From the NCBI GenBank assembly GCA_937875395.1, contig CALNCU010000227.1, forward strand, positions 1 to 64,000: DNA of 64,000 bases, written 5' to 3'. Position numbers and translations under genes: made by a program. Each line of letters opens with the position of its first letter. Position 1 is the first letter of the stretch. The notes below the pieces were generated by a model, which saw nothing but the letters and a program-made list of their open reading frames with translations, had not been told where the DNA came from and searched no databases. Shown piece after piece: positions 37,977 to 46,288 of the stretch. The stretch is from an uncultured Armatimonadota bacterium. GTDB taxonomy: Bacteria > Armatimonadota > UBA5829 > DTJY01.

Positions 37977-39242
37977 ATGGCAGTAGATAAAGATAAGTTC
38001 ACCGGTTCAGACACGGAAGGCGGCATAACAAGCAGCTATGCAATGGATGATGGCGTAGAGCTGAAAGTCTCTTATTCCTACATGGGTTCCATCTATGATG
38101 AAGATGAAAAGCAGATGGCGCTTGCGGCAATGGCGCAGGATACGCTCACCATGGGCCCGCAGGTAAAGGCCTTTCAGGATGAATTTGCAGCAATGAGCGG
38201 CGTAAAGCATGCCTTTGCAACCACAAACTGCACCACCGCAATGCACGTGGCAACCCAGGCCCTTGGCATAGGCCCCGGCGATGAGGTTATAGTCACCCCA
38301 AACACGTTTATTGCCACATCCCTTGTAATTCTGAAGGAGGGCGCCACCCCGGTCTATGCAGATATAGACCCCAAAACCTTCAACATAGACCCAAAAGAGA
38401 TAGCAAAAAAGATTACGCCTAAAACCAAGGCCGTCTATGTGGTGCACTACGGCGGGCAGAAGTGCGATATGGACCCCATAATGGAGATTGCAAAGAAGCA
38501 CAACCTCTACGTGCTTGAAGACTGCGCGCATACCCCCGGTTCTTTGTACAAAGGCAGGCGTGCCGGCAGCATAGGAGACGTGGGATGCTTCAGCTTCCAC
38601 TCCCTGAAGAACATGACCACCTGCGGAGAGGGCGGCATGATTACCACTAACAGGGATGATTTGGTAGACCCCATAGAAAAGCTCCGCTGCATGAATCTTG
38701 ATCACTGGAAGAACCAGGCGGATTACTGGCTCCCCTCTCACTTTGACGTTGTAGACGTAAACGGCCGCTGGGGAAACAACTATCGCATGAACGAAATTCA
38801 GGCGGCAGTGGGGCGCGCTCAGCTTAGAAAGCTTGAGATGCTGAACAAGACCAGGCAGGAGAAGGGCCGCAGAATATCAGACGGCATACAGGGGATAAAG
38901 GGCATAACTCCGGTTTACGAAGACCCTAATTGCTATCACACCTACCACCTTTACACCCTTTGCATAGAGGAAGAGGAGCTTGGGGCAACCAGGGACGACT
39001 TTATGAGAGTGCTCTACCGTGAAGAGGGCGTACAGGGCATACTTCACTACCAGCCCACCTACCACTTCACCGGCCTGAAGAAGATGGGCTACAGAGATGA
39101 TATCTGCCCAATAGCAGAGAAGTTTTTCTACAGAAGAGAACTTAACCTGCCCATGCACCCAAGGCTTACGGACCAGGAGATAAAAGATACCATAGCAGGC
39201 ATAAAGAACGCCGCAGAAAAAGTTCGCGGTATGAGGGGCTGA
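37977..39242 (+). CDS. DegT/DnrJ/EryC1/StrS family PLP-dependent aminotransferase
   Basis: 421 residues. The PLP lysine is Lys211 in SFHSLKNMTTCGEGG, and the Asp that holds the pyridine nitrogen is in LEDCAHTPG. Family members transfer an amino group, usually from glutamate or glutamine, to keto-sugars or keto-inositols. The Lys is followed by Asn, as in several sugar and inosose aminotransferases. It has a strong AGGAGG ribosome site and is the first of five close genes (cyclase, acyltransferase fusion, creatininase, dehydrogenase). Function in an aminocyclitol or amino-sugar pathway is inferred. Confidence 0.92.
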   Translation: MAVDKDKFTGSDTEGGITSSYAMDDGVELKVSYSYMGSIYDEDEKQMALAAMAQDTLTMGPQVKAFQDEFAAMSGVKHAFATTNCTTAMHVATQALGIGPGDEVIVTPNTFIATSLVILKEGATPVYADIDPKTFNIDPKEIAKKITPKTKAVYVVHYGGQKCDMDPIMEIAKKHNLYVLEDCAHTPGSLYKGRRAGSIGDVGCFSFHSLKNMTTCGEGGMITTNRDDLVDPIEKLRCMNLDHWKNQADYWLPSHFDVVDVNGRWGNNYRMNEIQAAVGRAQLRKLEMLNKTRQEKGRRISDGIQGIKGITPVYEDPNCYHTYHLYTLCIEEEELGATRDDFMRVLYREEGVQGILHYQPTYHFTGLKKMGYRDDICPIAEKFFYRRELNLPMHPRLTDQEIKDTIAGIKNAAEKVRGMRG

Positions 39243-39913
39243 TGTCCGCAGGCATTAGAGACATAAGCGGCTGGATATACGGCGGGATGTGGTCTTACTG
39301 CCCGGAATACCCCGGGGCAGACATACAGGAGCTTCCACAGCCCGCCTTCCTGCCGCCTGATTATCCGGTCTACCTGCAAAAGTTTATCATAGGCGGGCAG
39401 ACCGGAACCTATATAGAGACCAGGGCGCATGTAGACCCAAAGGCAGAACCCGTGACGGCTCTGCCGCTATCACAGTTTTTGCGCCCGGCAGTGGTAATAA
39501 ATGTTGGAGAGAAGGGGCCGGGCCGGGTCATCAGCGTGGCTGACCTTGAGCAGGCGAAGCCGGATATACATCCGGGCGATGCAGTCCTTCTCTCCACGGG
39601 TTGGGATAAAAATTGGAATGAACCGTACTTTATAGAGGGCAGCCCGTACATAGAACATGAGGCCGCCCTCTGGCTCATAAAAAGAGAGATAGGGCTGCTT
39701 GCAAGCGATTTCCCGCGTTTTGATAACCCCTCCAGCATGCAGTTTCCGTGGGATGCGTTCTGGGAGCATGTAAATCTGCTTCTGGCGCCGGTTACAAACC
39801 TTGACGGGCTCTCCGGCAGGTGCGGAATGCTGGCAGCCTTTCCGCTTAAAATCCGCGGAGCATGCTCCACCCCGTGCCGTGCCGCCCTGCTTCTAAGCAA
39901 GGAGGATTTATAG
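39242..39913 (+). CDS. Divergent cyclase-family (kynurenine formamidase-like) protein
   Basis: 223 residues, overlapping the aminotransferase stop by one base. The fold is recognised from GGQTGTYIETRAHVD, PGDAVLLSTGWDKNW and LLASDFPRFDNP. In typical members the first motif is HxGTHxDxPxH and supplies zinc ligands; here Gln53, Tyr57 and Glu59 replace two His and one Asp, while the last His63 remains. The activity may therefore differ from amide hydrolysis, or metal binding may be altered. The frame is intact and translation is coupled to its neighbours. Confidence 0.8.
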   Translation: MSAGIRDISGWIYGGMWSYCPEYPGADIQELPQPAFLPPDYPVYLQKFIIGGQTGTYIETRAHVDPKAEPVTALPLSQFLRPAVVINVGEKGPGRVISVADLEQAKPDIHPGDAVLLSTGWDKNWNEPYFIEGSPYIEHEAALWLIKREIGLLASDFPRFDNPSSMQFPWDAFWEHVNLLLAPVTNLDGLSGRCGMLAAFPLKIRGACSTPCRAALLLSKEDL

Positions 39914-39915
39914 TA

Positions 39916-41340
39916 TTGATTTCTTTAACAAAGAAAGATATTGTGCGGGGGCTTGTATCCCTTGGGCTGGAATCCGGCGACAAGGTGCTTATGCACTCAT
40001 CATTTGTGGCGCTGGGAAAGGTTGAAGGCGGCCCCAACACGGTAATAGACGCTCTTCTTGAGGTGCTGGGGGAGGACGGGCTTCTGGTTATGCCCACATT
40101 TTCTGCCGGTTCGCCGTTTAACAGAAAGAACGCTCCCACCGGGCTGGGCGTCATTCCAGATGCTTTTTGGCGGCTGCCGGGCGTAGTGCGCAGCCTTCAT
40201 CCTTCGCATTCCGTAGCTGCCATGGGGCCGGGGGCGGAAGATTTAATAAGGGATCATGAGAAGGCTCCCACGGCTTACGGAGAGGGCACTCCGTACTGCA
40301 AACTTGCAATGGGGGGCGGCAAAGTGCTCCTTCTGGGCGTAGACCAGGATAGAAATACCACCCTGCACGCCGCAGAGGCCGCTGCCGGCGCTCCGTACCT
40401 TAAAAACATAGAAGGCGCCTACATAGATGATAACGGGGATGAGGTTAAAATCCCCATCGCCGCCATGGCAGGGCCTCACCGGGATTTCATAGGATTAGAT
40501 AAGCTCTTCCGTGAGAAGGGCATTATGCGCATAGGTCGTATAGGCAGGGCCGCATGCCGCCTTATGGATGGAGAGGCCATGCTCCTTGCAGCCATAGAGG
40601 CTCTTCAAAAAGACCCGGCGGCGGTGCTCTGCAACAATCCCGCCTGCTGGGATTGCGTGCGCCAGCGCGGGCAGATAAAGGCGGCCCGTCTGCTGGACGA
40701 GTGCTTCACCCTTGCCGCCGTAGCCGGAGATATATCAGAAGATTGGGAAGATGTACACCGGGCGATTCTGGGTGAGGGAATCTCCGCCCTGGAGCTTACC
40801 GCAGAAGAGTATGAGCGCTGGAGTTCTGACTTGACTGATGCCGGCATAAGTATTTCCGCCATCCGCGGAGGCCTTAAGGGTAATGCCGCCGCAAAGCTTG
40901 CGGAGAGCCTGGGCGTGCCGTTTATTGTCCCTGCATCCTGCGAAGAGGATATGGCCGCCGCCGCAAAGCTCCCCGGACGGGTGATAGTAGAGAATACAGG
41001 GGCATGCTCCGCCGTCTACAAAGAGGCTTACAACCGTGACGGCATGCCGGAGTTTGCCTTCAATCCCGCGCAATTTGCGGCTGTAGGAGAGAAGCCGTTT
41101 TTGCGGGTCTTTTACAGAGGAACGCTTAGAAAGCATACCGTTCATTTCTATCTAGACGATGGGCTGTTTAACGGAACCCCAACCCTTCCGGGCCAGGGGA
41201 ACGGAGAAGTAAAAGAGATAATCTCCATGCTGCGCTGCCGCGGATACAATGGAGCCATCACACTCCGCGCGCGCAGTGGCGGCACAGCGGGGTTCAGGGA
41301 AGCGGCATTGGCTTTCTGGTACCTGTTGGATAACATGTAA
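39916..41340 (+). CDS. AAC(3)-like acyltransferase fused to a TIM-barrel-like domain
   Basis: 474 residues. Residues 1-about 250 match the aminoglycoside 3-N-acetyltransferase fold: GDKVLMHSSFVALG, PTFSAGSPFN, VRSLHPSHSVAAMGP and LLGVDQDRNTTLHAAE. Residues about 280-474 look like a xylose-isomerase-type or epimerase-like barrel fragment with GISALELTAEEYERW, VIVENTGA and HTVHFYLDDG. The TTG start has AAGGAGG ten bases upstream; an ATG 18 codons earlier lies inside the cyclase gene. Such enzymes acylate amines on sugars or cyclitols using acetyl-CoA. In this operon a biosynthetic or catabolic role is more likely than drug resistance. Confidence 0.78.
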   Translation: MISLTKKDIVRGLVSLGLESGDKVLMHSSFVALGKVEGGPNTVIDALLEVLGEDGLLVMPTFSAGSPFNRKNAPTGLGVIPDAFWRLPGVVRSLHPSHSVAAMGPGAEDLIRDHEKAPTAYGEGTPYCKLAMGGGKVLLLGVDQDRNTTLHAAEAAAGAPYLKNIEGAYIDDNGDEVKIPIAAMAGPHRDFIGLDKLFREKGIMRIGRIGRAACRLMDGEAMLLAAIEALQKDPAAVLCNNPACWDCVRQRGQIKAARLLDECFTLAAVAGDISEDWEDVHRAILGEGISALELTAEEYERWSSDLTDAGISISAIRGGLKGNAAAKLAESLGVPFIVPASCEEDMAAAAKLPGRVIVENTGACSAVYKEAYNRDGMPEFAFNPAQFAAVGEKPFLRVFYRGTLRKHTVHFYLDDGLFNGTPTLPGQGNGEVKEIISMLRCRGYNGAITLRARSGGTAGFREAALAFWYLLDNM

Positions 41341-41357
41341 ATATTAAGGAGAAGAAT

Positions 41358-42146
41358 ATGAGCAAAGCAAGAATTATGTACAATATGACGGTTGAAGAGG
41401 TACGGGAAGGCTTAAAAGAGATGAAAACCGTATTTCTGCCCATTGGCGTAGTAGAGCAGCACGGCTACCACATGCCTTTAAGTGTAGACATACATAACGC
41501 CTACGAGATCTCCAAGATGGCATCAGAGCGGTGCGGCTGCTTTGTGGCCCCTCCAGTGCACTACAGCTTCTCCGGCGGAAGCCTCCCCGGTACCATAAAC
41601 ATCCCTCCGCAGCTCTTTTCTATGGTTGTTATGGAGATATGCCACAGCCTTGTTGTGCAGGGGTTCAAAAATATTGCAATAATCCTTGGGCACGGAGGCA
41701 CAGAGAACGTGCGCGCATCCTTTGACGCAGCAGAGAACTTTCAGCGGCTTAACCCGGATGTCTCCGGCGTCACCATCTCCGTGGTGCCGTTCTGGGAATT
41801 CTCCCCAACATACATGAAATCCTTTGAAGAGGGAGATTTCCACGCCGGCAAGTACGAAACATCCCTTATGCTCTACTGGAAGCCGGAACTTGTTAAAATG
41901 GAGAAGGCGCGCCTTGATTCGCCAGAAATAGTTAAAATGATGCGCACAGACCAGGATGCCTTCCTTGTAAAGACAAAGGCGGTAGATCACAAGTACGTAA
42001 TACCAAAGATGGTTCAGCACCCGGCAATAGAGGTGGGTGTCATGGGTAATTTTGAAGGAGCAAGCGCAGAGCTTGGCAAAAAAATTGCAGAAGAATGCGC
42101 AGACAGCCTTGCCAATATGGTTTGGCAGTTGGAGGGGAATAAGTAA
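41358..42146 (+). CDS. Creatininase family metallohydrolase
   Basis: 262 residues. Metal ligands typical of the family are Glu33 and His35 in VVEQHG, Asp44 in SVDIHNA, His112 in LGHGGTEN and Glu167 in GKYETSLM. Members open amides, lactams or related rings, for example creatinine amidohydrolase and FAPy deformylase, and some are assigned to ring opening of diketo-inositols. An AAGGAGAAG site precedes the ATG. Its place between an acyltransferase fusion and a dehydrogenase suggests a ring-opening or deacylating step in the same pathway. Confidence 0.88.
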   Translation: MSKARIMYNMTVEEVREGLKEMKTVFLPIGVVEQHGYHMPLSVDIHNAYEISKMASERCGCFVAPPVHYSFSGGSLPGTINIPPQLFSMVVMEICHSLVVQGFKNIAIILGHGGTENVRASFDAAENFQRLNPDVSGVTISVVPFWEFSPTYMKSFEEGDFHAGKYETSLMLYWKPELVKMEKARLDSPEIVKMMRTDQDAFLVKTKAVDHKYVIPKMVQHPAIEVGVMGNFEGASAELGKKIAEECADSLANMVWQLEGNK

Positions 42147-42147
42147 A

Positions 42148-43194
42148 ATGGTTAAATGGGGAATTATAGGCTGCGGAGGCATTGCCCGCCGCAGGATGAT
42201 ACCGGCGCTGCCGGAGTGTAAAAACAGCCAGGTTGTTGCAGTTATGGATGTAGACAGGGCTGCCGCAGATGAAGTTGCCGCGCAGATAGGCGCCCGCGCC
42301 TATTACACAGAGGCGGAACTGCTGCGCAACCCGGATGTTCAGGCGGTATACATAGCAACCCCCGTCTTTCTGCATCACGACCAGGTAATTGCAGCGGCAA
42401 AAGCGGGCAAGCACGTACTGGCAGAGAAGCCCATTGCGCTTGCAGTCTCTGAGGCGGAAGAGATGATTGCGGCCTGCAAAGAGGCCGGAGTCTACTTTAC
42501 GGAAGGCTACATGATGAAGTTCCACAGCCTTAATGAAGCCGCGCGCAGCATGGTGGCAAAGGGAGAATTGGGCAACATAGTCTTTGCCCGGGCGCAGCTC
42601 TCCTGCTGGTACCCGGATATAAAGGGCGCATGGAGGCAGGACCCAAAGCTTGGCGGCGGCGGATCTCTTATGGATATGGCCACCCACTGCTATGATCTTC
42701 TTCAATATATAATAGGCTCCAAGATAAAAGAGGTCTTTGCATACACGGATACCCTTACGTTTAAGTACCCGGTTGAAGACAGCTCCACCACCATGCTCAA
42801 GTTTGAGAACGGCGCGCATGCGGTTGTGGATGCCTTCTTCAACGTGCCGGATGCAGCAGGGCAGGCTCGGCTTGAGGTCTACGGGAACAAGGGGAGCATA
42901 CAATCGGAAGGCACCATAGGGCAGATGCCCGGCGGACGGATGTATGCATATATCTCAAGCGATTCCAAAGACTACGATCCGCAGCAAAACAAGGAGAGCC
43001 TGGATGTTGTTAAAAGAGAGGTAATGCGCAAACCCGTAAATATGTACGCGCAGGAGATGGATTACCTCTCCGGTTGCATAGATAAGGGGAAGGCCCCCGC
43101 ATTCTCCACGGCGGAGGAGGGGCTGTTCATTCTGAAGGTGGCAAAGGCCGCCTATGAGAGCAGCAGAACTGGAGCCGGCACAAAGGTAGAATAA
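42148..43194 (+). CDS. Gfo/Idh/MocA family NAD(P)-dependent oxidoreductase
   Basis: 348 residues. It begins MVKWGIIGCGGIARRRMIPAL with a Rossmann fold and has the conserved AEKPIAL catalytic lysine motif, then GGGGSLMDMATHCYDLL with the conserved Asp and His. Members oxidise sugar or inositol hydroxyls, for example inositol 2-dehydrogenase. GGAGGGG lies nine bases before the ATG, only one base after the creatininase stop. It could generate the keto substrate for the DegT aminotransferase (inference). A strong terminator ends the operon. Confidence 0.9.
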   Translation: MVKWGIIGCGGIARRRMIPALPECKNSQVVAVMDVDRAAADEVAAQIGARAYYTEAELLRNPDVQAVYIATPVFLHHDQVIAAAKAGKHVLAEKPIALAVSEAEEMIAACKEAGVYFTEGYMMKFHSLNEAARSMVAKGELGNIVFARAQLSCWYPDIKGAWRQDPKLGGGGSLMDMATHCYDLLQYIIGSKIKEVFAYTDTLTFKYPVEDSSTTMLKFENGAHAVVDAFFNVPDAAGQARLEVYGNKGSIQSEGTIGQMPGGRMYAYISSDSKDYDPQQNKESLDVVKREVMRKPVNMYAQEMDYLSGCIDKGKAPAFSTAEEGLFILKVAKAAYESSRTGAGTKVE

Positions 43195-43222
43195 AACGCA
43201 ATATAAGCCGTAATATGGTTAG

Positions 43223-43260
43223 AAAAAGGATGCAGTCCAGAGCGGGCTGCATCCTTTTTT
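43223..43260 (+). terminator. Rho-independent terminator of the aminotransferase operon
   Basis: AAAAAGGATGCAG pairs with CTGCATCCTTTTT around an 11-base loop and runs into T. It closes the 37977-43194 operon. Confidence 0.9.
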
Positions 43261-43318
43261 GCAGAGTATGGTTACCAATCCCTCTTATGTGGAAAGAATT
43301 ACGCGGAGGTACAGACCA

Positions 43319-44179
43319 ATGCGTATTACAAGAAAACTTGGGTTTGCGTTTATGTTGTGCATTCTTCTTTCCGGCGGGGTACAGGCGGCCGGGCCGTCGC
43401 TTGGCGGGCTGCACGTTTCGGACAGCTTGGATACGCTCTTTAACGCCATGCGCACCCCGGAGCTTATCCGCGCCCGCCGGATGAACGGCCCGCAGCTGGA
43501 TCATGTATCCATGCTCTTCAACCGCCAGGGGGCAGTAATAGTTGCGCTCGCCCACTATGGAGATAAGGTGGAAACGGTTCTTACAGAATCAAAATCCATG
43601 GTCACGAATGACGGCTTAAAGGTTGGGGACCCACGCACGCTGGTTATATCTAAGCGAGGCCAGCCGGAGGAGATTGACGACAGTGACCCGCTGGTGACGG
43701 AATACTGGTACTGGTCTCAGGGCATAAACTTTGGAATCAACAAAAAGCAGGACAGCATAGAGAATATCTTCATCTTCCCTGCCAGCAAACCTGCGGAGCG
43801 CATAGAGCATGTGGCGCTCCCGGAGAGCCGCGTTCCGGTCTCCTGCAGCCTTATAAAGAACGGCCGCAATGCGTACCTGGTGGGGACGGCTACAAACAAA
43901 CACGCCGTGCCGCTTTACGGGGTGCGCGTGGGGATTACCCTGCGGAATGAACGGAACCTGCCGGTGGATGTGGTTTTCTCAGAGATAGGCGGGCTGCTCC
44001 CCAATGCCAGCATGCCTTTTAAGGTAAGCCTGCCGTCAAGTTCCGGGTGGAACAGCTATTCCGTAAGCATACAGTCAAGCGCATTGCCTGAAGGCATAGC
44101 GCCGCCAAACCCAAGAGCCTACTATGTAAACATGAAACAGGCCCTTTTTAAAGATGAGACATTCCTTACCAAACGCTGA
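43319..44179 (+). CDS. Secreted protein of unknown function
   Basis: 286 residues with a signal peptide (MRITRKLGFAFMLCILLSGG, cleavage near VQAAG). Residues about 30-160 have a repeat-like region with a GQPEEIDDSDP segment resembling a bacterial lipoprotein domain; the C-terminal part (YLVGTATNKHAVPLYGVRVGITLRNE) resembles a beta-sandwich used in secreted proteins. An upstream ATG at 43259 is possible, but GCGGAGG lies eight bases before 43319. The family is not recognised. Confidence 0.7.
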   Translation: MRITRKLGFAFMLCILLSGGVQAAGPSLGGLHVSDSLDTLFNAMRTPELIRARRMNGPQLDHVSMLFNRQGAVIVALAHYGDKVETVLTESKSMVTNDGLKVGDPRTLVISKRGQPEEIDDSDPLVTEYWYWSQGINFGINKKQDSIENIFIFPASKPAERIEHVALPESRVPVSCSLIKNGRNAYLVGTATNKHAVPLYGVRVGITLRNERNLPVDVVFSEIGGLLPNASMPFKVSLPSSSGWNSYSVSIQSSALPEGIAPPNPRAYYVNMKQALFKDETFLTKR

Positions 44180-44186
44180 TATGTTT

Positions 44187-44219
44187 GCAGGACGGGCTCT
44201 TGTGCGGAGCCTGTCCTGC
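44187..44219 (+). terminator. Hairpin after the secreted protein gene
   Basis: GCAGGACGGGCTC pairs with GAGCCTGTCCTGC (one G-T pair). It lacks a T-run, so it is a stable hairpin and possible terminator. Confidence 0.55.
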
Positions 44220-44307
44220 CTTGACTAGCATCCTCTGGGAAGGTATTATTTAATCATTCGGCAGCAGATAGATTGCCTGCCGGTAATCTTTCCAAGGGGG
44301 TAAAAGA

Positions 44308-45000
44308 GTGGCAGATATAAAGTTTGATAGAGATATACCCGTTCCCTGCAGGTACACGCCGGGGCCGGTTAAAATAGACGGCCGGCTGGAAGATGCAGCC
44401 TGGCAGAAGGCAGATAACCTTTTATTCTACGTGCCGGTTGCAAATGAGACGCCCATAAGTAAAACAGAGGCCCGCATTCTATGGGACGACAACTATTTTT
44501 ACGTAGGATTCAAGGCTTACGATAGGGATATTTGGAGTTACCTGGAAGATAGGGATTCCAATACATGCTCAGAGGATGTGCTGGAAGTATTCTTCAAGCC
44601 CTATGCAGATAAAGAGCCGTATTTCAACTTTGAGATAAATGCGCTAGGCACCGTGTATGATGCGTATAATCTGGTAAGGGGTGCAGGCGGGCAGGATCAG
44701 CATCGCTGGCGGGCGTGGGACTGCAAGGGGCTTAAGACCGGGATATTTATAAAAGGCACGCTGAACGATCCGGCTATTGAAGATGAATACTGGCAGCTTG
44801 AGGTTGCAGTGCCGTTTGCAAGCCTGCCTTTGCTGGAAGGCAATGCTCCAAAGCCGGGCGATAAATGGATGTTCCATCTGGCACGCTATGATTATTCCAT
44901 ATACCTGCCAAAGGGCATGGAACTTAGCTCCTGCACTCAGATGAGCGCCTGCAACTTCCACCGGTGGGAGGATTGGCGCCCGCTTGTTTTTGAGAAGTAG
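44308..45000 (+). CDS. Stand-alone CBM9-like carbohydrate-binding domain protein
   Basis: 230 residues, essentially one CBM9-like sandwich: VKIDGRLEDAAWQKAD, ARILWDDNYFYVGFKAYD, CSEDVLEVFFKP, FEINALGTVYDAY and LEVAVPFASLP. The same domain ends the GH84-like enzyme. There is no signal peptide, membrane helix or attached catalytic domain, although CBM9 modules normally act outside the cell. Start is a GTG behind AAGGGGG. Its role may be cytosolic binding of a sugar or export by an unseen route. Confidence 0.8.
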   Translation: MADIKFDRDIPVPCRYTPGPVKIDGRLEDAAWQKADNLLFYVPVANETPISKTEARILWDDNYFYVGFKAYDRDIWSYLEDRDSNTCSEDVLEVFFKPYADKEPYFNFEINALGTVYDAYNLVRGAGGQDQHRWRAWDCKGLKTGIFIKGTLNDPAIEDEYWQLEVAVPFASLPLLEGNAPKPGDKWMFHLARYDYSIYLPKGMELSSCTQMSACNFHRWEDWRPLVFEK

Positions 45001-45013
45001 GGGTTAGCGTCCA

Positions 45014-45053
45014 GGCCTGTCAGCGGCGCCTCTGGCTTGCGGGCCGAAGCATC
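45014..45053 (+). repeat. Degenerate copy of the palindromic repeat unit
   Basis: GCCTGTCAGCGGCGCCTCTG followed by GCTTGCGGGCCGAAGCATC aligns with the unit at 63870-63909 read on the opposite strand, but the left arm of the outer stem has decayed. It lies between the CBM9-like gene and a convergent glycosyltransferase. Confidence 0.5.
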
Positions 45054-45071
45054 AATTAATATGGACTGATA

Positions 45072-45968
45072 TTAAAGGGAAGGGTCTCTTAAGGCTGCCT
45101 TTACCCCGCTCAGGTAAGAGTGCTGAAACACAATCTCTCTGCAGGAGGGCGATTCCGCCGCCTTCCTGCGGCATCTTTTAATAAGACTGCCGTTTTCTGC
45201 TATAACAGAGTGCAGAGCCATTGTTACCGGGTTTACCCCCATAAGCAGCTTTATCATGGGATCCTTATGCTTGCGGTAGAATCGCACTGTAGAGACCCCC
45301 GACATATGCATCTTTTGGCACTTCTCTTCAAAGGGTACGGGGTGCCAGTGATAGTTTAGGGCGTGTATGTTATACGCTATGCGCATGCCGGATTTCTTTA
45401 ACCTGTAGCCAAGTTCCAAGTCTTCATGCCCGTATCCGGTAAAATTCTCATCAAACATGCCCACCCTTACAAGGGCCTCTTTGGGCGCAGATGCGTTTCC
45501 GGTAAGAAAGAAGAGCCAGGAGAGCTCCTTTGTGCGTTCGGAATGAAGGCACCGGCTCTCCTCCGGGTATGCCATTACATGTTTGTATTCCTTCAGCGTA
45601 TCTACCTGCACCTCCCGGCCTACAACGGCGGTGTTTCTTTTTGCCGAATGTATTTTTGCATGTTCTTCCAGAAGGTGCGGGTCTGCAAGTATATCTGCAT
45701 CTGTGAAGAGGATTATATCCCCTTTAGCCTCGCAGATTCCGCGGTTCCTGGCCCCGGAGCGCCCCCGGTTCTCCCCGGTAATCATGCGCAGGTTGGGGAT
45801 GTTCATGGCCTCAACCATCTCCCTGGTGCCGTCCGTAGAGCCGGAATCTGAAAGGAGAATTTCGTACGCATCCTTGGGGTAGGTCTGGTTAAGGATGGTG
45901 GGGAGCACGTGCTCCAGCGTCTCTCTTCTGTTATATGTAGGCATGACTATGCTTATGCTTAATGTCAA
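45072..45968 (-). CDS. Family 2 glycosyltransferase
   Basis: 298 residues. GT-A fold start SISIVMPTYNRRETLEHVLP, the metal-binding TDADI and a C-terminal galactosyltransferase-like motif YGHEDLELGYRLKKSG. The enzyme transfers a sugar from a nucleotide donor to a surface glycan acceptor. Two related GT2 genes with the same EDxELGxRL motif lie at 50490 and 55860, pointing to local duplication. Donor and acceptor cannot be named. Confidence 0.9.
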   Translation of the reverse strand: MTLSISIVMPTYNRRETLEHVLPTILNQTYPKDAYEILLSDSGSTDGTREMVEAMNIPNLRMITGENRGRSGARNRGICEAKGDIILFTDADILADPHLLEEHAKIHSAKRNTAVVGREVQVDTLKEYKHVMAYPEESRCLHSERTKELSWLFFLTGNASAPKEALVRVGMFDENFTGYGHEDLELGYRLKKSGMRIAYNIHALNYHWHPVPFEEKCQKMHMSGVSTVRFYRKHKDPMIKLLMGVNPVTMALHSVIAENGSLIKRCRRKAAESPSCREIVFQHSYLSGVKAALRDPSL

Positions 45969-46288
45969 AGCGGGGCCTCCATAGTTGTTGATGCAGATTT
46001 ACAAGTAATAGTGTAGCATAATATTGCATGAAAGGGTGCATATTCCTGAACATGCACCGCATATTTTGCTTCCGATGCCTCTATGTTTAGGGGCACACTA
46101 CCAATAGTATACTCTTTAAACAGGTTTTTCTCAATCGCCGTGTGCGCAACAGATTGAAGGCTGTAACGTTGACAGTGATACCAGTGAAGTGGTAACATGT
46201 TATACAATTACTTATGTTGATAGATAGTGATGAGTTAGTGTGGTCTGCATGTTTTATCCAGTAACTCGAAAATCTAGCGAGAAAGCTG
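45969..46288. promoter_or_regulatory. AT-rich divergent intergenic region with promoter for the GT4 gene
   Basis: 320 bases with no supported gene, visibly AT-rich. TTGACA (46169-46174) and TAACAT (46193-46198), 18 bases apart, form a plausible promoter for the GT4 gene. GGTGCAT and ATGCACC (46035-46058) form an inverted repeat nearer the divergent GT2 gene and could be a regulator site. Confidence 0.55.

Noticed and set aside
39916..41340. AAC(3)-like gene as an antibiotic resistance gene
   Set aside because: It is fused to a second domain and embedded in a five-gene metabolic operon with coupled spacing, so a pathway role is more likely.
42040..42903. Long minus-strand frame opposite the Gfo/Idh gene
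   Set aside because: Composition is rich in Cys, His and Tyr as expected for an antisense shadow, with no ribosome site; the plus-strand gene is clear.
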